Shown: positions 16,965 to 27,489 of the stretch, in pieces
Numbering within the stretch: position 1 is the stretch's first letter
How the letters are laid out: the number at the start of each line of letters is the position of its first letter
Assembly: GCA_019359355.1 (NCBI GenBank)
Contig: JAHHHM010000001.1
Location: 248,001-312,000 of the forward strand
Reading direction: 5' to 3'
DNA length: 64,000 nucleotides
Source of the DNA: Microcoleus vaginatus WJT46-NPBG5
GTDB taxonomy: Bacteria; Cyanobacteriota; Cyanobacteriia; Cyanobacteriales; Oscillatoriaceae
The notes under the pieces: model-generated
What the model was told of the DNA's origin: nothing
Databases searched by the model: none
What the model saw: the letters and a program-made list of their open reading frames with translations, nothing else
Position numbers and translations under genes: made by a program

Positions 16965-18227
16965 ATGAATTCTAACCGTCCCAATGAAATTTTGCAAACA
17001 GGCTTTCGCGTCGCTTTGGGAGGCGCTCTTAGCCTGCTTGAACTGCTTGGAAACTCACAAAAACGACAAGATAATATCACTCAATCGCAGCAAGAATTGG
17101 AGCAAATCATCCAAGACTTAGCTAAAAAAGGTGAGCTTTTAGAGCGAGAAGCTCTCAATTTTGTGGAAACATTGCTTCCCCAACCCAACCCAAATTCAAA
17201 ATCTCCTGATTATATCGAACGTGCAAGTGAGCAATGTTTTCGCCAACCTTTCGATATCAAAGGAACTAATCTTTACGGTTTTGTATTAGAAGGCAGTCTG
17301 CACAAGTTACAACAACTGTGTGATAAATATCTCAATAATCCAGCTAACGGGAAGGTTCACTACCGGCCTGCCACCCATTATATTATTCTGACATTTGGAA
17401 CCCTAGAATCCTTAAGTTCAAGAGATCAACCAGACCGCGATAGGGGTTACATTGACGAGCAAGAAGTGGTGATTTGGATGCTGACAATGGCCGGACAGCA
17501 AATCGGGCCGGTGTTTAAAGTAGACCGTATGGCTTGGTTTGTCCCTTATATTTTTGTCAGTAATTCACCGGCATTAGTTTCGGGACGTGAAGTTTATGGA
17601 ATTCCCAAAGAACTGGGAGGATTTCAAATTCCGCCGGCTAAGACGGAACCGGAATTATTTACTTTACACGCTCATACCTGGAAAACGCTGACCGCGCAAA
17701 CCGAGGCAAAATGGGAAAAACTAATCGAAGTTTCACACATAAAGAAGAACAGCGAAGCTCAATCTCCTAAAATATGGGCAACCTATAACGAGGCTGTTAG
17801 AGATATTGCAGAATTGCTGTTAGGGGATAACAATACTATCGAGGTTCCCGGCTTAGGATTGCCGATCCATCTACTAGAATATCTCATCGAAGCTGAAGTT
17901 CCGGTTGTTATGTTAAAGCAGTTTCGCGATGCGGAAGATGGCAAAAAAGCTTGTTACCAAGCAATTTTAGAAATTCCGATGAAACTCTCACGATTTCGTG
18001 GAGGCCGGCTGCTAAGTCTTGGGGACTTGAGCGAAAAATTTAAAGTTAGCATCTACAATTTTGCCAGTCACCCGATTGTCAGCGAATTGGGGTTAGTAAG
18101 AGGTCAATTGCCGGCAGAAGACCCGATAAATTTACCAGTCAAGCTAGCCTTTGAGCTGAATTTTGACTTCACTGTTGAAGATGCCAAAGTAATTTGGAAA
18201 GCTTCTGATAAATCAAATTGCCCGTAA
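16965..18227 (+). CDS. acetoacetate-decarboxylase-fold protein with phasin-like N-terminus
   Basis: Residues about 5-70 form amphipathic helices (GFRVALGGALSLLELLG, then KKGELLEREALNFVETLL) like phasin/polyhydroxyalkanoate-granule proteins. From about residue 90 the protein has the acetoacetate decarboxylase fold, with the family landmark SGREVYGIPKELGGF. The lysine that forms the Schiff base in clostridial ADC is kept (K215), but the next residue, lysine 116 in that enzyme, is glutamate (E216), so decarboxylation is doubtful. The ATG at 16965 starts at the helical module; an upstream ATG at 16917 adds 16 residues; neither has a good ribosome-binding site. It is followed after 76 bp by the FAD oxidoreductase, probably an operon. 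Confidence 0.75.
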   Translation: MNSNRPNEILQTGFRVALGGALSLLELLGNSQKRQDNITQSQQELEQIIQDLAKKGELLEREALNFVETLLPQPNPNSKSPDYIERASEQCFRQPFDIKGTNLYGFVLEGSLHKLQQLCDKYLNNPANGKVHYRPATHYIILTFGTLESLSSRDQPDRDRGYIDEQEVVIWMLTMAGQQIGPVFKVDRMAWFVPYIFVSNSPALVSGREVYGIPKELGGFQIPPAKTEPELFTLHAHTWKTLTAQTEAKWEKLIEVSHIKKNSEAQSPKIWATYNEAVRDIAELLLGDNNTIEVPGLGLPIHLLEYLIEAEVPVVMLKQFRDAEDGKKACYQAILEIPMKLSRFRGGRLLSLGDLSEKFKVSIYNFASHPIVSELGLVRGQLPAEDPINLPVKLAFELNFDFTVEDAKVIWKASDKSNCP

Positions 18228-18303
18228 AATGTTGCAAAAGTTTAACCGTTTGTCCTAAATTTTCAATCGCAACCGTCCTCACAAGTTAAACACATATATA
18301 GCC

Positions 18304-20619
18304 ATGTCTGAAGCTGCCAAAACCAAAAAAATCGTCTTGTTAGGAGGAGGAATGGCCTCCCTAACAACAGCATTTGAACTCACCAACCAGCCGGGATGGA
18401 ATGCTAATTACGACATTACTATCTATCAAACAGGTTGGCGTTTGGGTGGTAAGGGGGCAAGCGGGAGAAATATACGGCCTCACGAACCGTATCACGAACC
18501 AAACTATCGGATTGAAGAACACGGATTACATATCTTTTTTGGATTTTACCAAAATGCTTTTCAAGTAATGAAGCAGTGCTACGACGAACTGGGATATGAT
18601 GGCCCATTTACGTCAGTAGAAGATGCTTTCAAACCCCACAGTCTGATTGTTCTCGAAGAGTATCTAAATGGCAAGTGGGTTCAATGGCCAATCAATTTTC
18701 CTACGAATAAATTACTGCCTTGGGAAGCTGGGGGAACGGCTACTTTATGGGAGCATATTTGGACAACGCTTAAATTGATGCACGAGAGTTATGAAGATTT
18801 AACTGTTTTGAACTCTAGCCTGTCAGTTGATAGCGTTTCTAATTTGCAAACAACCCCAACGTGGTTAGAACGCTTGATCAAACAAATAGACTTGGGTTCG
18901 GAAGCGCTAAAACTAACTTCAGAAACTGCACTCTTTCATTTTCCTGATAAGCTAGTTCAATTACTCTTTCACTCACCCGAACGCTGGTGGGAGTGGCTTG
19001 AAGATACTACCAAAGAGATAGGAACAACTTTGGAGAAAACAGAGTTGACCTCAGAGGGAACGTTCCTTTATCTCGCTTACAAACTGGCCGAATCTCTTTC
19101 TAATAATCCCCGAACTCACCGCATCGAACATCACAGGGTTATTAAAAAACTGATCGAGCGCTTTATGGAGGGCTTACAGCTAAAAATAGATCAAGCTATT
19201 GAGATGCATGAGAACACTTTTCGGCTAGTGACGCTCCTAGATTTAGGCAGTGCAAATATCCGAGGTTTAATTGCAGATGAGGTAGTTTTTAATGGCTCGC
19301 TAGATCCTTTAGATGAGTTGGATTACAGAGATTGGCTGCGGAAACATGGCGCACGAGAAACCACCCTCAATTCAGCATTTGTTCGGGTGTTATACGATCT
19401 CGTTTACGCTTTTCCAGAAGGTAATATTCAGCAGCCAAAACTGGCAGCCGGCACCGCTATTCGCATCTTAACGACGGTGATTTTCCAATATAAAGGGGCG
19501 ATTATGTGGAAAATGCAAGCTGGCATGGGAGATACCATCTTTGCCCCACTTTACAAGGTACTGAAGCGGCGAGGCGTTAAGTTTAAATTCTTTCATCGAG
19601 TTAAACAACTCCACCTTTCTGAAGATGGGAAATCTATTGAGCGCATTAGTATTGGCCGGCAGGTCAATTTGAAAGATAAAAAAAAAGAATACGACCCCTT
19701 AATTGAAGTAAAAAGACTACTGTGTTGGCCGAGTGAGCCACGATATGAACAAATCGAAGAAGGCGAAAAACTGCAACAAGAAAACATTAATTTGGAATCT
19801 TTTTGGAGTCCATGGGCTGATGTGGAAGAGGTGAATCTTAAAGCCGGCGAAGATTTTGATATCGCAGTTCTCGGCATTTCTCTGGGCGGTTTGCCGGCGA
19901 TTTGCTCTGAACTGATTCAAGCGAATCAAAAATGGCGCGATATGATATCAAAAATCCAGACAGTGGCAACTCAGGGAGGGCAGATATGGCTCAAAGACAA
20001 TTTGCGACAACTGGGATGGAAAATCGCCAGTCCTGTTGTGGGCGCATACGTCGAACCTTTAGATACCTATGCTGATATGAGCGTTCTGCTTGAACGAGAA
20101 AATTGGCCTAGCGAACATTATCCCTATAACGTTGCCTATTTTACAGGTGTAATTGCAGATCCGGGAATTCCCCCCAGTCATGAATATGATTTCCCAGAAA
20201 AAGTTCAGAAACAGGTCGATAAACAGGCGATTAATTTCCTTCAAAATCATATCGGACATCTGTGGCCGAAAGCGACAACTCCAGAAAATCCTCAAGGATT
20301 AAACTGGAATTTACTGGTTGATTTGGAGAATCGGGAAGGAGAGGAACGATTTGATGCCCAATACTGGCAAGCCGGCATTAATCCATCAGATCGTTACGTG
20401 CTTTCTGTTCCCGGCAGCACTAAATATCGTCTCAAAACAGATGAATCTGGTTTTGATCATCTCTATTTGACGGGCGACTGGATAAACAACGGTTATAATT
20501 CGGGATGTATCGAAGCAACCGTTATGTCAGGAATGCAGACTGCCCAGGCGATTTTAAAGCAGCGCTTTCAAACAAAGTACCAAAAAGAAATTCTTGGTGA
20601 GAGAGATTCTTGGATCTGA
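18304..20619 (+). CDS. FAD-dependent oxidoreductase, amine-oxidase/phytoene-desaturase-like
   Basis: A 771-residue flavoprotein of the amine oxidase/carotenoid desaturase superfamily. The dinucleotide-binding motif KIVLLGGGMASLTTAFEL sits at the N-terminus, followed by YQTGWRLGGKGASGRN (the GG-doublet) and HGLHIFFGFYQNAF, a block typical of phytoene-desaturase-like enzymes. The C-terminal FAD motif is LYLTGDWINNGYNSGCIEAT. It is longer than typical desaturases (about 470-500 residues) because of an insertion of roughly 200 residues, at about 140-350, of mostly helical sequence. Its pairing with the ADC-fold gene suggests a shared pathway on a hydrophobic substrate (inference). The actual substrate is unknown. 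Confidence 0.8.
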   Translation: MSEAAKTKKIVLLGGGMASLTTAFELTNQPGWNANYDITIYQTGWRLGGKGASGRNIRPHEPYHEPNYRIEEHGLHIFFGFYQNAFQVMKQCYDELGYDGPFTSVEDAFKPHSLIVLEEYLNGKWVQWPINFPTNKLLPWEAGGTATLWEHIWTTLKLMHESYEDLTVLNSSLSVDSVSNLQTTPTWLERLIKQIDLGSEALKLTSETALFHFPDKLVQLLFHSPERWWEWLEDTTKEIGTTLEKTELTSEGTFLYLAYKLAESLSNNPRTHRIEHHRVIKKLIERFMEGLQLKIDQAIEMHENTFRLVTLLDLGSANIRGLIADEVVFNGSLDPLDELDYRDWLRKHGARETTLNSAFVRVLYDLVYAFPEGNIQQPKLAAGTAIRILTTVIFQYKGAIMWKMQAGMGDTIFAPLYKVLKRRGVKFKFFHRVKQLHLSEDGKSIERISIGRQVNLKDKKKEYDPLIEVKRLLCWPSEPRYEQIEEGEKLQQENINLESFWSPWADVEEVNLKAGEDFDIAVLGISLGGLPAICSELIQANQKWRDMISKIQTVATQGGQIWLKDNLRQLGWKIASPVVGAYVEPLDTYADMSVLLERENWPSEHYPYNVAYFTGVIADPGIPPSHEYDFPEKVQKQVDKQAINFLQNHIGHLWPKATTPENPQGLNWNLLVDLENREGEERFDAQYWQAGINPSDRYVLSVPGSTKYRLKTDESGFDHLYLTGDWINNGYNSGCIEATVMSGMQTAQAILKQRFQTKYQKEILGERDSWI

Positions 20620-20703
20620 AAAAGCGGGGAGAGAAGCCTGATCCCTCTGTATTGTTGAAGAACCGGCTATTTGAGAGAAAATTCCGTTTTTACTTATATC
20701 CCA

Positions 20704-20801
20704 GTAGGGGCAGATAATTCGGGTAATTTATCTTTTGCTTGATAGATAAATTATTAGACCGAATGCTATGCCCTCTGGGTAAGCTGAGCTAACGCCCCTA
20801 C
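20704..20801. repeat. palindromic repeat element
   Basis: The outer arms GTAGGGGC (20704-20711) and GCCCCTAC (20794-20801) are complementary. Inside, TTCGG pairs with CCGAA, and AATTTATC pairs with GATAAATT. It forms an interrupted fold-back of about 98 bp between the FAD gene and the kinase gene. Part of it (GACCGAATGCTAT, then TAACGCCCC) recurs near 45268-45297, so it is probably a dispersed family. Confidence 0.55.
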
Positions 20802-20847
20802 AGCCACCAAAAACTGCAAATAACAACTTAATAAAAATATAAAAATT

Positions 20848-23800
20848 ATGCTAAATCTAGCAGGATACAGTCTAACCGAGAAAATCTATCAAGGGCAAAA
20901 AACAGTTATTTATCGCGGTTATAAGCACCCAGAGCGACAGCCGGTTATCGTTAAGAGTCTGGCAGCAGAGTTGCCTCATCCTTTAGATATTGCCAGTTTT
21001 AAGCATCAATACGAAATTTTAAACAACTTAGATGTACCCGGAGTCGTAAAGCTTTTAGGTCTGGAAAGATATCGAAACAGTTTTGTCCTGATCATGGAAG
21101 ATTTTGGAGGGCAATCACTGACCGACTTTATGAAGGATAAAAAGATTAGTCTAAAAGCATTTCTACAAATTGGTATTCAAGTTGCAGAAATCCTAGGAAA
21201 GTTGCACAAAAAAGGCATTATTCATAAAGATATTAAACCGCAAAACATTCTAATTAACCCCAGCACTGACCAAATAAAAATTACAGATTTTAGTATTTCA
21301 TCACGCCTTGATAAAGAAACACACGCAATTGCTCACGCCAACGCTTTGGAAGGCACCTTCGCTTATATTTCGCCAGAGCAAACTGGAAGAATGAATCGGT
21401 CGCTTGATTACCGCACTGATTTTTACTCTTTGGGCGTTACTTTCTACGAAATCTTAACAGGTGAACTGCCTTTCAAGAGTACCGATCCAATGGAATTGCT
21501 ACACTGCCATATTGCTAGACTGCCGGTGCCTCCCTGTGAGCAAAACCCTCTTATTCCCCCTGTTGTTTCATCCATCGTGATGAAGTTACTATCCAAAACT
21601 GCAGAAGAGCGATTTCAAACGGCTGGAGGGCTAAAGGCTGATTTAGAAGAGTGCTTATTTCAACTGCAAACAACTGGCAAAATTGACAACTTTTCACTTG
21701 GGGGTAGAGACTTATCGAGTCAACTGCTTATCCCACAAAAACTTTACGGGCGTGAGCGGGAAGTGCAAACTCTGATGGACGCCTTTGATCGCATAGCGGG
21801 TCTGCAAGAAAAAGAAATTAACACCGGCACGACTGAATTAATGCTGGTTTCTGGTTATTCAGGGATTGGCAAGACAAGTGTTGTTAACGAAATTCACAAG
21901 CCTATCGTAGGGGCGCATGGTTATTTTATTGCCGGCAAGTTTGATCAATATAAGAAAAACATTCCTTACGCCGCGATCATTCAAGCGTTTCAATCCTTGA
22001 TGGAACAAATTTTAACAGAAAGCCCTGAAAAGCTGGCTGTTTGGAAAGCAAGTCTTTTAGCCGCCCTGGGTGAAAACGGTCAGCTCATTATTGATGTTAT
22101 TCCCGAAGTTGAACTGATTATTGGAAAACAACAAGATGTTCCGCAGCTAGGTCTATCTGAATCTCAAAATAGGTTCAATCGGCTTTTTAAAGAACTTATT
22201 AATGTATTGGCCACAAAAAACCATCCGCTCGTTCTATTTTTAGATGATCTTCAGTGGGCGGATTCTGCATCGCTCAATTTAATTCAACTGCTATTATGTG
22301 ATCCTGATAGTAAATACTTATTGATGATTGGAGCGTATCGAGATAACGAAGTTACCCCTACACATCCCTTCATAAAAACATTAGAGAATATTCAGCAAAG
22401 TGGAGCAACTGTCAATCAAATTGTTCTTCAGCCTTTGGATCTTAGCCATGTCAATCAGCTTGTTTCTGATACCCTTAAGAATTCAAAGCAATCACAAATG
22501 CTCGCTCAGCTGCTCTTTAACAAAACAAGAGGAAATCCTTTCTTCTTGACACAATTATTTCAAACCCTGCATTCTGAAGAATTGCTAATATTTGATTTTA
22601 ACACCGGCGGATGGCGGTGGGATTACGAGGAAATTCAAGCGATTGGCATTACAGATTGCAATGTTGTCGAACTGGTGGCAAGAAATCTTAATAAATTGCC
22701 TCAAGCAACACAAACTGCTTTAAAGCTAGCTGCTTGTATTGGCAACTCGTTTAACTTAGACACCCTGAGTGTGATTAATGAGGAATCGATTTCCATTACT
22801 GCCGCTCAGCTTTGGCCGGCACTTCAGGCCGGTTTATTGTTACCACTCTCGCAAAATTACAAAATACCCCTGCTTTTTTTACCCGAAGAACTTAATGCAA
22901 TTCCTTTAAGAGATTCAAAGGTTGATTGTAAGTTTTTGCATGACAGGGTTCAGCAAGCCGCCTACTCCTTCATTCCAGAATCCGAGAAAAAAGTAACCCA
23001 TTTTAAAATAGGCCAGTTATTGCTAAAGAACACCACCCCTGAAGAGCGAAAAGAAAATGTTTTTGCCTTAGTTAATCAACTAAATTTTGGCACGGACTTA
23101 CTCACGAATCAGGCAGAAAAAGATGAGCTGGCTGGTTTAAATTTAATCGCCGGCCAGAAAGCGCTGGCAGCAACAGCCTATGAAGCTGCCGTCAAATACT
23201 TAAATCTTGGCATCGAACTCCTCGCTGCTGATAGTTGGCAAAATCAGTATGAGCTGACACTAGCACTTTATGTAAAGGCCGTAGAAGCTGAATACTTAAA
23301 TATTAATTTTGAGCGGTCTGAACAGCTCGCAAGTGTTGTTCTACTACACGCAGTTAATTTGCTCGATAAAGTTAAGGTTTATGAGTTAAATATTCAATCT
23401 TATGTTGCTCAAAACCAGTTAATAAAAGCCGTCGATACGGGAATTTTTGTTGTAGAAATGTTGGGGGTTTCTCTGGCTCATGCAGATGCCGGCACGGGGA
23501 TTGTTGAGTTACCAACCCTCAAAGAGATAGAACAGTTTCCAGAAATGAAGGACCCCGATAAACTGGCGGCACTTAAGCTTCTCATCACTATTTCTGGGCC
23601 GGCTTCTTATGGTAAGCCGGAATTGTTTCTACCCATTGTTTTAACTCAACTCAATTTGTGTCTCCAACACGGCCATTCAGCGCTGGCTGCTTACGTTTAC
23701 AGTATTTATGGTTTGCTTTTGTGTGCGGCGTTAGGAAACCTGGATGCCGGCTATCATTCAGGACAGCTTGCTCTTAAGCTTCTAGAGCGTTTCTGCGCTA

Positions 23801-26346
23801 AAGAACTCAAAGCTAAAGTTTACACACTCTTTAATGTAACGACACGACACTGGAAAAAGCTGGCTAGGGAAACGATTGCGCCCTTACAGGAAGGCGTTCA
23901 AAGTGGGTTAGAAACTGGAGATTTAGAATATGCCGGTTACTGTGCGCTGAACTGTTGCGCTCATGTGTTTTTAGTGGGTGAATATTTAGAAAGTGTCGAA
24001 AAAGTTCAATCTGAATATCTCGCACTCTTGATCAAACTCAAGCAAGAATTTCAAATTAACTATGTAAAAATTTGGAGGCAGCTCGCTTTAAATCTTTCTG
24101 GAAATGTAATCGATAAATATCGATTACTTGGTGAAAGTTTCAATGAAACTGAAATGCTACCTCATTTGGAACAAGCGAATAACCGGCTGTCGATTTTTGT
24201 AACTTATTTAGCAAAAACGATTCTCTGTTACTTGTTTAAAGATTACGCAGCAGCGATTGAAAATGCTGCCATTGCTGAAAAAGATAGCATTTCGGCACCG
24301 GGACACATGACGGTTGCCGTTCACAATTTTTACTACTCACTGGCGCTGCTGGCTCAGTATCCTAATCTTGAAGCCAGCAACCAAGAAAAGTGCCTTTCTA
24401 TGGTGGAGTCTAATCAAGAAAAATTGAAAATTTGGGCATTATCTGCACCGTCTAATTATCAGCATAAATATGAGTTAGTAGAAGCGGAAAAAGCCCGAAT
24501 TTTAGGAAAGAATTGGGAAGCAATGGAGCATTATGATCAGGCCATTGCCGGCGCAAAAAAATTTAGTTATATTCAAGAGGAAGCACTGGCTTACGAACGA
24601 GCAGCAGAATTTTATTTAGCTGCCGGCAGAGAAGAAATTGGCCAGACTTATATAAAATCTGCATACTACGGCTACGTGCACTGGGGAGCGCAAACTAAAG
24701 TTGAAGATTTAGAGTCACAATATCCCCAAATTGTTGCCCGGATATTCGCTAGTAAAATTGCTGGTGTTGAGGATAATATAACGACGACCTCGACAACAGC
24801 CGGGGCTGGGGAGGTACTAGATTTCGCAGCTGTGGTCAAAGCCACAACTGCTTTGTCTGGAGAGATAGTTATCGATAATTTGCTCAAAAAGTTGATGAAA
24901 ATCACTTTAGAAAATGCTGGAGCGCAGAAAGGTTATTTAATTTTAGAAAACAATGGAGAGTTGGTGATAGAAGCATCAGGAGAGATGGGTAAGGATGAAA
25001 CTATCTTGCTACCATCGGTGCCAGTGTCGGCTTTTCAGAATCTCCCTATCTCTCTTCTCAATTATGTAAAAGTAACTCGAAAACCTGTCGTTTTAAACAA
25101 TGCAGCCAGTGAAGGAATTTTTACAAAAGATGCTTATATCATTAAAACCCAGCCGAAGTCAGTTTTGACTATGGCGATTGCTAACCAGGGAAAATTCATC
25201 GGTTTAGTTTATTTAGAGAACAATCTGGCTGCGGGTGCTTTTACCCCTCAACGATTAGAAGTTTTAAAGCTTCTTGCTTCTGGGGCTGCTATTTCCTTAG
25301 AAAATGCTCGTCTCTATGCCCATTTAGAATCTGCTAATCAACGATTGGAGGAATACAGTCAAACTTTAGAGGTAAAAGTTCAGGAAAGAACACTGGAGTT
25401 ACAAGAAAAAAATGAGCGGCTGCAACAAACTTTTAAAGAGTTGCAGCGAACTCAATCACAACTTATTCAAACCGAAAAAATGTCTTCTTTGGGGCATCTT
25501 GTTGCTGGAATTGCTCACGAAATTAATAACCCAATTAATTTTATTTATGGAAATTTGTCTTATGCAACTGAATACACCCAACAAATGCTAAAGTTGCTCA
25601 CACTTTATCACCAGACTTACCCTAGGGCTACGCCTGAAATTGAAGCTGAAATAGAGACGATTGACTTTAATTTCATAAAGGAAGATCAGCCAAAATTGCT
25701 GGAGTCGATGAAGGGAGGGGCTGAGCGCATTCGCCAAATCGTTTTAAGTTTGCGTAATTTTTCACGGTTAGATGAATCTTCTATGAAGCCAGTGGATATT
25801 CACGAAGGCTTAGAAAGTACGTTGCTGATCTTGCAAAACCGGCTCAGAATTGCTGCCGGCCAAACAACCATTTCTGTAAGCAAAGAATACGGCAATTTAC
25901 CGCAGGTAGAGTGTTATGCAGGGGAGTTAAATCAGGTATTTATGAATATTCTTAACAATGCAATTGATGCATTGGAGGAGCGTTTTGGGCATTACGTTAA
26001 TAGTGAAGTAACAGATTTTTTACCCACACCTTACATTCGGATTCGTACGGAGGTGACAACCGGCAACTGCATCACCATCCGCGTTGCCGACAACGGTGCC
26101 GGCATGAGTGAGGAAGTACGGAAACGAATATTTGACCCATTCTTTACAACTAAGCCCGTAGGTTCTGGCACCGGCTTAGGGCTGAGTGTTAGCTATCAAA
26201 TTGTCGTGGAAAAACACGGCGGCGTTTTGAAGTGTGTTTCAACGCCTACAGAGGGAACAGAATTGATTATTAAGATTCCTCAAAAGCAGCCGCGCCGGCA
26301 TCAGCATTGTTTCTCAAGCAATACTGCCAATAACACCATTAATTAA
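20848..26346 (+). CDS. hybrid Ser/Thr kinase - AAA ATPase - GAF - sensor histidine kinase
   Basis: A 1832-residue signalling protein. Residues 1-275 are a Hanks-type kinase: Lys36 in [12 protein letters not shown] at 126-133, and DFS at 147-149 in place of DFG; the glycine loop is degenerate. Residues about 295-600 are a STAND/AAA-type ATPase: Walker A GYSGIGKT at 336-343, Walker B LVLFLDD at 461-467. A helical-repeat region follows to about 1310, GAF at about 1335-1489, a coiled coil, then HisKA (His1557 in [10 protein letters not shown]) and HATPase (N-box near 1695-1703, DNGAG at 1748-1752, GTGLGL at 1774-1779). There are no membrane helices. This architecture is well known in filamentous cyanobacteria; no response regulator is adjacent. 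Confidence 0.93.
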   Translation: MLNLAGYSLTEKIYQGQKTVIYRGYKHPERQPVIVKSLAAELPHPLDIASFKHQYEILNNLDVPGVVKLLGLERYRNSFVLIMEDFGGQSLTDFMKDKKISLKAFLQIGIQVAEILGKLHKKGIIHKDIKPQNILINPSTDQIKITDFSISSRLDKETHAIAHANALEGTFAYISPEQTGRMNRSLDYRTDFYSLGVTFYEILTGELPFKSTDPMELLHCHIARLPVPPCEQNPLIPPVVSSIVMKLLSKTAEERFQTAGGLKADLEECLFQLQTTGKIDNFSLGGRDLSSQLLIPQKLYGREREVQTLMDAFDRIAGLQEKEINTGTTELMLVSGYSGIGKTSVVNEIHKPIVGAHGYFIAGKFDQYKKNIPYAAIIQAFQSLMEQILTESPEKLAVWKASLLAALGENGQLIIDVIPEVELIIGKQQDVPQLGLSESQNRFNRLFKELINVLATKNHPLVLFLDDLQWADSASLNLIQLLLCDPDSKYLLMIGAYRDNEVTPTHPFIKTLENIQQSGATVNQIVLQPLDLSHVNQLVSDTLKNSKQSQMLAQLLFNKTRGNPFFLTQLFQTLHSEELLIFDFNTGGWRWDYEEIQAIGITDCNVVELVARNLNKLPQATQTALKLAACIGNSFNLDTLSVINEESISITAAQLWPALQAGLLLPLSQNYKIPLLFLPEELNAIPLRDSKVDCKFLHDRVQQAAYSFIPESEKKVTHFKIGQLLLKNTTPEERKENVFALVNQLNFGTDLLTNQAEKDELAGLNLIAGQKALAATAYEAAVKYLNLGIELLAADSWQNQYELTLALYVKAVEAEYLNINFERSEQLASVVLLHAVNLLDKVKVYELNIQSYVAQNQLIKAVDTGIFVVEMLGVSLAHADAGTGIVELPTLKEIEQFPEMKDPDKLAALKLLITISGPASYGKPELFLPIVLTQLNLCLQHGHSALAAYVYSIYGLLLCAALGNLDAGYHSGQLALKLLERFCAKELKAKVYTLFNVTTRHWKKLARETIAPLQEGVQSGLETGDLEYAGYCALNCCAHVFLVGEYLESVEKVQSEYLALLIKLKQEFQINYVKIWRQLALNLSGNVIDKYRLLGESFNETEMLPHLEQANNRLSIFVTYLAKTILCYLFKDYAAAIENAAIAEKDSISAPGHMTVAVHNFYYSLALLAQYPNLEASNQEKCLSMVESNQEKLKIWALSAPSNYQHKYELVEAEKARILGKNWEAMEHYDQAIAGAKKFSYIQEEALAYERAAEFYLAAGREEIGQTYIKSAYYGYVHWGAQTKVEDLESQYPQIVARIFASKIAGVEDNITTTSTTAGAGEVLDFAAVVKATTALSGEIVIDNLLKKLMKITLENAGAQKGYLILENNGELVIEASGEMGKDETILLPSVPVSAFQNLPISLLNYVKVTRKPVVLNNAASEGIFTKDAYIIKTQPKSVLTMAIANQGKFIGLVYLENNLAAGAFTPQRLEVLKLLASGAAISLENARLYAHLESANQRLEEYSQTLEVKVQERTLELQEKNERLQQTFKELQRTQSQLIQTEKMSSLGHLVAGIAHEINNPINFIYGNLSYATEYTQQMLKLLTLYHQTYPRATPEIEAEIETIDFNFIKEDQPKLLESMKGGAERIRQIVLSLRNFSRLDESSMKPVDIHEGLESTLLILQNRLRIAAGQTTISVSKEYGNLPQVECYAGELNQVFMNILNNAIDALEERFGHYVNSEVTDFLPTPYIRIRTEVTTGNCITIRVADNGAGMSEEVRKRIFDPFFTTKPVGSGTGLGLSVSYQIVVEKHGGVLKCVSTPTEGTELIIKIPQKQPRRHQHCFSSNTANNTIN

Positions 26347-26637
26347 ATAAAGTTACCGCCTTTCACCTTCAAACTTAAAAACAAAAAATAGAGCGTTTTT
26401 AAGTACATAACTTATATGCATAAATAAAACAATAAGTCAAGAGATTAGCTTCCTCAAACCGGCCCGCTTAATAGATATGCAGTGAGGCAGTAATTACCTA
26501 AACAGGTAGCGAATGCGGCGCTTTTCTGCTAAATTTGCATCGTTAAGTCGCTGCTACGATTAATCTAGAAGTAGAAAACCTTCTATTTCATTGGGAAAAT
26601 CCCAGCAACCCTAAAAAATTGCTAACAACTTACTAGA

Positions 26638-27117
26638 ATGAAAAGCCGCATCCTTCGGGTTTATGCCGATACATCTGTGTTTTGCGGCATCTGCGACGAG
26701 GAATTTGAACAAGCGAGTCGAGCCTTTTTCCGTCAAGTTCAGAGTGGGCGCTTCCGCCTGGTTACCTCCGTAGTTGTACAAAATGAAATAGAGTCGGCAC
26801 CGGCACAGGTTCAAGAACTCTTTGAAAAAATCCTTGGGATCGCAGGAATTGTTAACCTAACTGAAAGTGTTCTGCAACTTCAGCAAGCTTACCTAGATGC
26901 AGCAATGGTTACCCCAACCCTAGCCATCGATGCCCTTCATGTTGCAATGGCAACTGTCTCCGAGTGTTCTGCCATTGTGAGTTGGGACTTTAAACACATC
27001 GTCCATTTTAAAAAAATTCGCCTTTATAACGCGATTAATTTATTAGAAGGATACTCTCAAATTGCCATTTACTCACCTTTACAAGTCATTCCTTATGAAG
27101 ACGAACAAGAAATTTGA
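26638..27117 (+). CDS. PIN-domain protein, VapC-like toxin candidate
   Basis: A 159-residue PIN-fold ribonuclease candidate. The conserved acidic residues are visible: Asp11 in VYADTSVF, Glu50 in VQNEIE, Asp98 in AIDALHVA and Asp117 in SWDFKHI. VapC-type toxins cleave tRNA or rRNA. The downstream frame starts at 27095, inside this gene, overlapping by 23 bp, which is usual for toxin-antitoxin pairs, though here the toxin-like gene comes first. The ATG at 26638 has no strong ribosome-binding site. A 291-bp gap without recognisable features precedes it. Confidence 0.85.
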   Translation: MKSRILRVYADTSVFCGICDEEFEQASRAFFRQVQSGRFRLVTSVVVQNEIESAPAQVQELFEKILGIAGIVNLTESVLQLQQAYLDAAMVTPTLAIDALHVAMATVSECSAIVSWDFKHIVHFKKIRLYNAINLLEGYSQIAIYSPLQVIPYEDEQEI

Positions 27118-27487
27118 TTGTGTAAAAATGAAACGCCTGGGCAGCGAGGGTATTCTGGATAAAATTAAAGACATGAACCCAGAAGAGCAGCTAGCTTACT
27201 GGCAGAAACACACAGAAGCGTTGCGGAAGCGCCAGCAAACGAAACGCCGGGATAACTTAAAAGCCGGTTTAATAGCAGTTGATTCCCCTGCCGTTAGCTT
27301 TCCAACCCGAACCAAAAGATTCGACTGCGTGTGGATGAAAAGAGCGGGAAATCAAAAAATATTTGAAATAATAAAAGATATGACCCTAGAAGAAGAACTC
27401 GCTTATTGGCAAAACGCCACGGAAAAACTGCGCCGGCAGCAACAAGCTGTTCGCCGGCAAAACCTGGTTTCAGGCAACTCAATCTAG
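27095..27487 (+). CDS. antitoxin-like protein with internal tandem duplication
   Basis: A 130-residue basic protein made of two copies of one module. Copy 1 is KKFDCVKMKRLGSEGILDKI, then KDMNPEEQLAYWQKHTEALR; copy 2 is KRFDCVWMKRAGNQKIFEII, then KDMTLEEELAYWQNATEKLR. Each copy ends with RQQ or QQQ and basic residues. Single-copy FDCVxMKxxG...EELxYWxxxxxxLRxxQ proteins are found beside PIN toxins in cyanobacteria (recollection), so I read this as a fused double antitoxin. The start at 27095 overlaps the PIN gene; an ATG at 27128 would begin in the first module. The TPR gene starts 2 bases after this stop. Confidence 0.7.
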   Translation: MKTNKKFDCVKMKRLGSEGILDKIKDMNPEEQLAYWQKHTEALRKRQQTKRRDNLKAGLIAVDSPAVSFPTRTKRFDCVWMKRAGNQKIFEIIKDMTLEEELAYWQNATEKLRRQQQAVRRQNLVSGNSI

Positions 27488-27489
27488 CA

